Assembly (NCBI RefSeq): GCF_004345705.1
Contig: NZ_SLWV01000049.1
Coordinates: forward strand, 1-11,760
DNA length: 11,760 bases
Direction of reading: 5' to 3'
DNA from: Marinisporobacter balticus
GTDB taxonomy: Bacteria > Bacillota > Clostridia > Peptostreptococcales > Thermotaleaceae
The notes beneath the pieces are model-generated. The model saw nothing but the letters and a program-made list of their open reading frames with translations, was not told the origin of the DNA and made no database searches. Each line of letters begins with the position of its first letter. The first letter of the stretch is position 1. This document shows, piece after piece, positions 7,133-11,760 of this stretch. The translations under genes were made by a program, and so were the position numbers.

Positions 7133-7579
7133 TTACACCCTTTGTCCAGAATGGGTTATTGTTATTCTGCCCCCATATATGCAAGTAAGTGTACATGTAT
7201 TTAATAATGCCTTTTGATCTTCTATTAATACATCCTTTTTTCCCCCGATCCATGGCATATTTATGATTGGTGTACATTGTCCTGCACTTTTTCCTGCCAT
7301 CTCTTTATTCATTTCTTCTTCTGACTTTCTGCAGAAAAAGTCTATAATTTTCTCTATAAAACTCCTTATTCTACCTTTTCCCCTAACAGATGGATTCTCT
7401 GAACTCGTACAGCCCCCAAAAGGTAAAATATTAATATTTGGTTTACTATCTGCAACATTTAGTTGTGGAATATCATGTATAAATTCACCATGACTTTCTG
7501 GAAGAACTATTTTACTTGTTCTAAGTCCGCAAGAACATTTTATTTCTGCACCATGCACTACATATCTAACATCACTCAT
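7133..7579 (-). CDS. DUF4280 PAAR-like spike-tip protein
   Basis: A 148-residue protein with the DUF4280 (PAAR-like) layout: an N-terminal VVHGAEIKCSCG (Cys15, Cys17), FGGC near residue 57, a central charged insertion (about 64-95), then QCTPIINMPWIGG and ALLNTCTLTCIYGGRITITHSGQ (Cys102, Cys129, Cys133). PAAR proteins cap the VgrG trimer as a sharp tip and often recruit effectors. The paired cysteines suggest bound metal or disulfides, which is an inference. The preceding gene ends TGATG. Two ATGs are adjacent (7582 and 7579). The second sits at the better distance from GAGGTGAT, which matches the 16S anti-Shine-Dalgarno well, so it is preferred and gives a one-base overlap with the upstream stop. 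The gene sits directly before the second spike, its probable partner. Confidence 0.85.
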   Translation of the reverse strand: MSDVRYVVHGAEIKCSCGLRTSKIVLPESHGEFIHDIPQLNVADSKPNINILPFGGCTSSENPSVRGKGRIRSFIEKIIDFFCRKSEEEMNKEMAGKSAGQCTPIINMPWIGGKKDVLIEDQKALLNTCTLTCIYGGRITITHSGQRV

Positions 7580-8097
7580 CATATCACCTCTATTTCTTCA
7601 AAACTCATGCCTACAAAATCTCTTCTTAAAATACTTTCTGCCATGTCTAGGACAACGATTAAGTATTCTCCTGTAGTCCCTTCGATTTGAAATATATTAT
7701 GATTTTGTAATTTGTCTTTATCCAGTACTATATCCTTTTCCCAACCATTTTTATAAAAGGTTGTTTGATCACTAAGGCAATCTATTTTATCTGTTAATAC
7801 CATATGGTATACCTTTTGTACTTTTTCTTGTATATTTGATAGTACTACTGTTTTATAAAGTAAAGTATGCTCATATATTTCAAATATTTTTTTTAATTCA
7901 TCCGATATTAAAAATAAAGGATTTTCTATGAAATCCGTATACACACTATCTTGATTTCCTGTCACAAACAGGGTAGAAACGTCATTTAATTTATTTTCCT
8001 GGTCTTTAGTAAATGTTATATGCTTATTCCCTTTAAAATCTCGTAGCTTTATTAAATTCCCTATTTGCTTTTCTTGTTTCATGATAAAATATTTCAT
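7579..8097 (-). CDS. Small cytosolic protein, DUF1629/Imm11-like
   Basis: 172 residues beginning MKYFIMKQ, with no signal peptide or membrane segment. The opening and the closing AESILRRDFVGMSFEEIEVI resemble the DUF1629 (Imm11-family) proteins often found beside toxin and injection-system genes; this rests on pattern similarity only. It could be an immunity protein for a cytosolic toxin no longer present, or an adaptor for loading the PAAR-like tip encoded next. The start at 8097 is chosen over the in-frame ATG at 8103 because GAGGGGG lies about 8 nt upstream of it but directly abuts the other. The result is a TGATG coupling with the pentapeptide gene. Its own stop overlaps the start of the DUF4280 gene in the same way, so all three should be made in fixed proportion. 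Family assignment is moderate and function unknown. Confidence 0.6.
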   Translation of the reverse strand: MKYFIMKQEKQIGNLIKLRDFKGNKHITFTKDQENKLNDVSTLFVTGNQDSVYTDFIENPLFLISDELKKIFEIYEHTLLYKTVVLSNIQEKVQKVYHMVLTDKIDCLSDQTTFYKNGWEKDIVLDKDKLQNHNIFQIEGTTGEYLIVVLDMAESILRRDFVGMSFEEIEVI

Positions 8098-9080
8098 CAC
8101 CATTCCCCCTCGATATAGATGTCTTGAAGCTGAGATGGGGATAGGTGTAAAAATGGAACATCTTCTCTTAAAAACATAGCCCCCTCTAATTGAGCATTTT
8201 CAAAGGATATATCTTTAAAGGTGGCGCCTACAAATGTTGCACCTCTTAGATTACTTTTATAAAAGTTTACATTTTTAAGGATAGTATTTTTGAAATTTGC
8301 TCCTAACAACATACTTTGTTTGAAGCTACAATCATTTATGGTGCTACCTTTAAAGTTTGCAAACATCATATTTTTCTCTATGCAAAGGGTATCTAGTATT
8401 TCACTGTCTTTAAAAACTGTATATACTAATGCATCTTTATTGGCTTCATCATTTGTTAATTTTAGTACTTCTAAAAAATCATTGGTTGTTTTTTTATTGG
8501 TATCCATTTGGAAAATCAACTCACTTTGATCTTGATACGCTCCCCATCTGATACAATAAACATCTGGCTTTTGTACTTTTTCAAACCAATCTTCTTCGTC
8601 TATATTTTGTAGCATCAATCTTGCTATATGTGCTATATACTGGTTATACTCTATGGCTTGTCTTAAAATAATTTTTTCTATATCACTTTTATTGATTTTC
8701 CCTATATAGGGTTTGCTTTTTTCATAAAGCTTTCTTTGTAGTTCTTCTAATGATTTGAATAAAAATGATAGGTCTATTTCTATGTATTGGGTATCATCAT
8801 CTAAATACCAAGATTGATTGTATGTATTTAAGTAAATGGTATAGGTTTTATTTACAATACTTGTTCGAAGGATTGAAAACTGAAAATACTTTACTTTATA
8901 CGCTTCATGCGCCTTTTGAAAATGACATACCTTTTCACAGATACTTTTCAAATGATCTATTACGGTATCTTTAAATAAGCTTTGATTTTTACGTACATCT
9001 TCATGAAAACCTTCTTCATATTTTTGTAGTAATTCCTTCACCGCTTCTTCAAAATCTATAAGGGCTTCTTCTCTTGTCAT
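8097..9080 (-). CDS. Pentapeptide-repeat protein, probable spike-cargo adaptor
   Basis: 327 residues in two parts. Residues 1-235 are a helix-rich, charged domain I do not recognise. Residues 238-303 form a right-handed pentapeptide helix, with repeated A(N/T)F and L.G units such as FANFKG, LLGANFKN, NLRGATF and QLEGAMF, ending in a LSPSQLQDIYIEG cap. Pentapeptide proteins are structural platforms, not enzymes. In proteobacterial type VI clusters, DUF2169 proteins with pentapeptide repeats accompany PAAR/DUF4150 and VgrG genes, and this gene has the same kind of neighbours. The ribosome binding site (AAGGGGGAG) overlaps the upstream spike gene's stop at a 14-bp gap, and the 3' end is coupled to the next gene. 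An adaptor or effector-loading role is inferred. It could also be a component of the injection particle. Confidence 0.75.
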   Translation of the reverse strand: MTREEALIDFEEAVKELLQKYEEGFHEDVRKNQSLFKDTVIDHLKSICEKVCHFQKAHEAYKVKYFQFSILRTSIVNKTYTIYLNTYNQSWYLDDDTQYIEIDLSFLFKSLEELQRKLYEKSKPYIGKINKSDIEKIILRQAIEYNQYIAHIARLMLQNIDEEDWFEKVQKPDVYCIRWGAYQDQSELIFQMDTNKKTTNDFLEVLKLTNDEANKDALVYTVFKDSEILDTLCIEKNMMFANFKGSTINDCSFKQSMLLGANFKNTILKNVNFYKSNLRGATFVGATFKDISFENAQLEGAMFLREDVPFLHLSPSQLQDIYIEGEW

Positions 9081-9094
9081 AAAATCTCTCCCCC

Positions 9095-10528
9095 TTAATT
9101 ATTTTTCACTTCTGTTCCTTTTACTAAAATCTCACCCGCTTCTGTAAATTCAATCTTGCCACCTTTATCACACATAAGATCAATCTTTTCATTAGCTGTC
9201 ATGGTCAATGTTTTTTCTGCTCGGATATCGATATTTTCTACTGCATTTACATGAATACTATTTTGTCCTATAATACTGATGCTTCCATCTTTATTTAATT
9301 TGATTGAAGCTTGCCCACTGTCACAGGATATGAGAATACCACTGGGTGTAAATCTTACTTCTTTATCATGTACTGTTCTTAAATATTTCACATCTGGATT
9401 GCCCATTCGATCTTTTTTATTCGTTTTCTTTGGTACATATCCACTTACAGCACTGACAGCAAAGGAATCTTTTTCATCTTTTGTTGGAAAATATACTCTT
9501 ACCTGATCTCCAATCTCTGGCATGCAATACCAACCACTTCCATCAGGAGATGCAGCCATGGTAGAGTAAGGAAACCAATAAGCTTTTGATTTTTCTTGGG
9601 TCATATCTATGTGAAGATGTACTTTTACCTGATCTCTTTGTACTTCTAAAATCATTCCATCTACGGATACACCCATGATGTTTTTATTGTATAGTCTTCT
9701 TTGTCTTAATCCATTTTTGAGTTGTATTTTATATTTGTTATGAATAATTCCTTCTTTTAAATCATGCTGTACTTCACTGATATAAAAATCATGCCCTAAA
9801 AATTTTATATGATTGCCAAGTTTTAATATTTCAAAACTTTCTATTTCATAAACAGTAAAGTCTATTTCTTTTACATCCTTAATATGATTTTTTTGCATAT
9901 ACTCGTATAGATCTAAATCTTTATAGATGGTATAGTTATTCATTTTATTTGCTGTATCTACAAAAATATCTGGCGTTCCTATATAATAATGGATATTTTG
10001 AAGTTCTATCGCTGGGAATAATCCAGCATAAAACTTAGAAACAAACCTTCTTAAAAATACCCAATCTGTTTCAGCGTATTGTAGCACTAATTGACCTATC
10101 GGTACATTTGGAATTTGCATCTTATAATCAGATGGGCTATATTCCTTCATCACTTCTCTGATGAGATCATGAGAGGTCATATTTTTATCTTGAAAAGAGC
10201 GGTACTTTTTTGTAGTGTCCATAAGGTAGGTATAACTTTTTGCTTTGATGTAGATGTTATGCACTTGTTCTACTACTTCTATTTTTATTTTCGTAATAAC
10301 CCCATGAAATAGTGATACTTTCTCATCATATTTTTGGTAGTATACTTCTATAGGTGTATTTTTCTCCGTTAAATGTATATCTTCGTCTTTTCTTTCATGA
10401 ACCAATATTCCTGTTAGTTCCAAATTTCCATGTTCATTAATACTATTGGTTATTTTTAATTCTTTTATATATTCCATTTCATATGTAGAGATCCTTATAT
10501 TTTCATATGATATTGCTTCGATACTCAT
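9095..10528 (-). CDS. VgrG/phage late control gpD-type spike protein
   Basis: A 477-residue spike protein of classic build: gp27-like ring domain over residues 1-285 (SFQDKNMTSHDLIREV at 111-126; LVLQYAETDWVFLRRF at 147-162), OB-fold over about 286-362 (GVSVDGMILEVQRDQVKVHL; GWYCMPEIGDQVRVYFP), and a beta-prism stem over 405-470 made of short alternating strands (SISIIGQNSIHVNAVENIDI; EKTLTMTANEKIDLM). It ends soon after the stem (KGTEVKNN) with no extension, so cargo would need an adaptor or the PAAR-like tip. It should form the trimeric hub and spike of a contractile injection apparatus. The ATG follows GGGGGAGGAG, one of the strongest ribosome binding sites here. It lies 41 bp after the DcrB-like gene. 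It is clearly diverged from the second spike in this window, so the pair is not a recent duplication. Confidence 0.88.
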   Translation of the reverse strand: MSIEAISYENIRISTYEMEYIKELKITNSINEHGNLELTGILVHERKDEDIHLTEKNTPIEVYYQKYDEKVSLFHGVITKIKIEVVEQVHNIYIKAKSYTYLMDTTKKYRSFQDKNMTSHDLIREVMKEYSPSDYKMQIPNVPIGQLVLQYAETDWVFLRRFVSKFYAGLFPAIELQNIHYYIGTPDIFVDTANKMNNYTIYKDLDLYEYMQKNHIKDVKEIDFTVYEIESFEILKLGNHIKFLGHDFYISEVQHDLKEGIIHNKYKIQLKNGLRQRRLYNKNIMGVSVDGMILEVQRDQVKVHLHIDMTQEKSKAYWFPYSTMAASPDGSGWYCMPEIGDQVRVYFPTKDEKDSFAVSAVSGYVPKKTNKKDRMGNPDVKYLRTVHDKEVRFTPSGILISCDSGQASIKLNKDGSISIIGQNSIHVNAVENIDIRAEKTLTMTANEKIDLMCDKGGKIEFTEAGEILVKGTEVKNN

Positions 10529-10569
10529 ATAAACTCCTCCCCCTCGTACACTAGATTTGTAACATAAAG

Positions 10570-11193
10570 TTACATCTTAATTTCCAATAAATGAATCAGC
10601 CCTTTGATCACTTTTTCCCATATGTTTATATCTTTGTAAAAACAATTGAAATTGCCTAGGATCAATTGTGTATTGGTATGATCTTTACTAAAAAAGATTA
10701 CATTGTAGATATATCCTTTGGCTGTTGGTGTTTTGAATATGCCATAGTTTAAAAAGATATCTTCTTTTTTAATTTCTCCTTCGTCTATCCACTCAAGATA
10801 TAAATCCATCTGTTTAAAATTCTTTTCCATGCCTTTTTTAAATGCATCAAAGCTCATGTCTAAAATATTTTCTTTCATATAGCTACACGTAAAACTTACA
10901 CCGTCTATTTCATTTTTAAATGCCAAAGTTTTATCATCATTTGCTACTTCTTCAAAATAGTTTTCTATCATTGGTATACTGATTTTTCCATCTAAATAGA
11001 TTCCTCTTTTGAAATGGATTTTTCTATTCTCCATCTCTAAATAACCATCTTCAATACATTCTACAACCTCCTCTAAAGACAATTGCTTTTTTTCATCATC
11101 TTTTATTTCCATATCCTTACTTTGATTTTCCTCTTCTTGTAATATTCTCTTTGTTTGTTTTAAAGCCGCTATTTTCTCATCTATAAAAGTCAT
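10570..11193 (-). CDS. DcrB/DUF1795-like protein, possible Eag-type effector chaperone
   Basis: A 207-residue soluble protein. Residues 1-45 are a charged, probably coiled segment (KIAALKQTKRILQEEE). From about residue 50 onward it looks like the compact alpha/beta DcrB/Mog1-type fold: HFKRGIYLDGKISIPMIENYF, a Phe/Asp-rich middle, and an amphipathic C-terminal helix (WEKVIKGLIHLLEIKM). DUF1795 includes the Eag chaperones, which in proteobacteria hold the hydrophobic N-terminal segments of type VI effectors next to PAAR and VgrG. This gene opens the spike cassette, which supports a similar loading role. A possible client here is the hydrophobic tail of the second spike. There is no signal peptide, unlike secreted DcrB lipoproteins. 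The ATG follows GGAAGGGG at good spacing. The family call is by pattern and moderately sure. Confidence 0.65.
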   Translation of the reverse strand: MTFIDEKIAALKQTKRILQEEENQSKDMEIKDDEKKQLSLEEVVECIEDGYLEMENRKIHFKRGIYLDGKISIPMIENYFEEVANDDKTLAFKNEIDGVSFTCSYMKENILDMSFDAFKKGMEKNFKQMDLYLEWIDEGEIKKEDIFLNYGIFKTPTAKGYIYNVIFFSKDHTNTQLILGNFNCFYKDINIWEKVIKGLIHLLEIKM

Positions 11194-11214
11194 ATTTTGT
11201 CCCCTTCCATTATG

Positions 11215-11244
11215 AACAGCATTATTTTAATTATTCAAGCTGTT
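11215..11244. repeat. Inverted repeat upstream of the spike cassette
   Basis: AACAGC (11215-11220) and GCTGTT (11239-11244) form a 6-bp stem with an 18-nt AT-rich loop, in the 75-bp gap between the membrane-protein gene and the DcrB-like gene. It has no T-run on the minus strand, so it is a poor terminator. It may be an operator or leader hairpin for the cassette. I could not pick a convincing promoter beside it. Confidence 0.35.
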
Positions 11245-11268
11245 TATCTATCCCTAATATTCAAATGT

Positions 11269-11670
11269 CTATTTGACACTCTCACATGCAAAATAATTTT
11301 TTGTGTTCTTGCTAACTATTATGCTTATTAATAAAATAAGCATCATTATACTATGTAAAGGATTCTTCATATTACTGAATAATTGTAGTACTAAACATAT
11401 GATTACGCCTTTATACGATCTTTTTCTTAAAAAAATCATTGTGATTATTGGAAATAATACCATAAAGAACATTTGTCCTAAATACCTTGCTACATTTTCT
11501 GGAGATATTGTTCCAATTTGATTTTGCAAACCCTCTTTAATCCCATATAAAAACCCAGCCTCCGCCTTTGTAGCTACAGCTATGACTATTAATAATGATA
11601 ATAAAACTAAAATTATGGTTTTTGCATACATGGCAAACTGTAATAATTTTATACTAAACGTTTTTTTCAT
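11269..11670 (-). CDS. Small multi-pass membrane protein of unknown function
   Basis: 133 residues from the chosen ATG, with about four hydrophobic segments: residues 16-35 (KTIILVLLSLLIVIAVATKA), 62-78 (FFMVLFPIITMIFL), 85-97 (VIICLVLQLF) and 104-119 (IMMLILLISIIVS). The first ends in ATKAEAG, which could also be read as a signal-peptidase site. I do not recognise a family. The open frame extends to a TTG at 11700, but that would begin inside a GC-rich hairpin. The ATG at 11670 has AAAGGA about 12 nt upstream and starts MKKTFSIK, so it is preferred. A 75-bp gap with an inverted repeat separates it from the spike cassette, so membership of the same operon is uncertain. Confidence 0.6.
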   Translation of the reverse strand: MKKTFSIKLLQFAMYAKTIILVLLSLLIVIAVATKAEAGFLYGIKEGLQNQIGTISPENVARYLGQMFFMVLFPIITMIFLRKRSYKGVIICLVLQLFSNMKNPLHSIMMLILLISIIVSKNTKNYFACESVK

Positions 11671-11693
11671 AATTATATCCATTCCTTTCGCTT

Positions 11694-11738
11694 CGCTCAA
11701 GGCACAAAACGCTATGAAACGTGTTGGCTTCGAGCGTT
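11694..11738. repeat. GC-rich imperfect hairpin
   Basis: In otherwise AT-rich DNA this stretch can fold as CGCTC...GAGCG with further interrupted pairs (AAG/CTT, GC/GG-side, AC/GT), or alternatively as AACGCT (11708-11713) with AGCGTT (11733-11738). It sits just upstream of the membrane-protein gene. It could be a terminator for a gene beyond the window edge, a dispersed repeat, or a leader structure. No T-run follows on the minus strand. Confidence 0.45.
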
Positions 11739-11760
11739 ATTTCTTTTATCCTATAGATAT

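Noticed and set aside
1..11760. tRNA, rRNA or riboswitch
   Set aside because: No tRNA-like cloverleaf, rRNA stretch or recognisable riboswitch core was seen on either strand.

Overview
The window is AT-rich and every supported gene lies on the minus strand, so the transcribed order runs from high to low coordinates. Ribosome binding sites are strong and G-rich (AAGGGGGAG type). With a lipobox lipoprotein family and no Gram-negative features, this points to a low-GC Firmicute, most likely a clostridium; the genus cannot be fixed from the window.

Region by region, in transcription order. (1) 11670-11269: a small multi-pass membrane protein of unknown function, preceded by an unusually GC-rich hairpin. 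(2) 11193-5450: a compact contractile-injection (type VI-like or phage-tail-spike-like) cassette. It holds a DcrB/DUF1795-like protein (possible Eag-type chaperone), a VgrG/gpD-type spike, a pentapeptide-repeat protein, a small DUF1629/Imm11-like protein, a DUF4280 PAAR-like spike tip, and a second VgrG-type spike with a C-terminal extension and hydrophobic tail. The genes are separated by 0-41 bp and several are translationally coupled. (3) 5449-5297: a short spacer with a candidate promoter overlapped by an inverted repeat. (4) 5307-265: an effector/immunity array. Three near-identical lipoprotein genes (putative immunity proteins) each precede a lipase gene. The first two lipase copies are cut to about the first 94 codons; only the last is a full class 3 lipase (561 aa) with RGTE, GHSLGG and later Asp/His candidates. 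(5) 264-1: non-coding, AT-rich downstream DNA.

Model: the spikes, PAAR-like tip and adaptors would load the lipase onto a contractile injection apparatus whose sheath, tube and baseplate genes are not in this window. The lipase would attack membrane phospholipids, and the lipoproteins, anchored on the outer face of the cytoplasmic membrane, would protect kin cells. The most unusual feature is the tandem array. The repeat unit is immunity gene plus lipase N-terminus, and each internal junction fuses lipase codon 94 to the ribosome binding site of the next immunity gene. A block spanning the junction is nearly invariant between units, while the immunity C-terminal half and lipase residues 17-38 vary. 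The secretion link and the immunity role are inferred from gene order and protein architecture.
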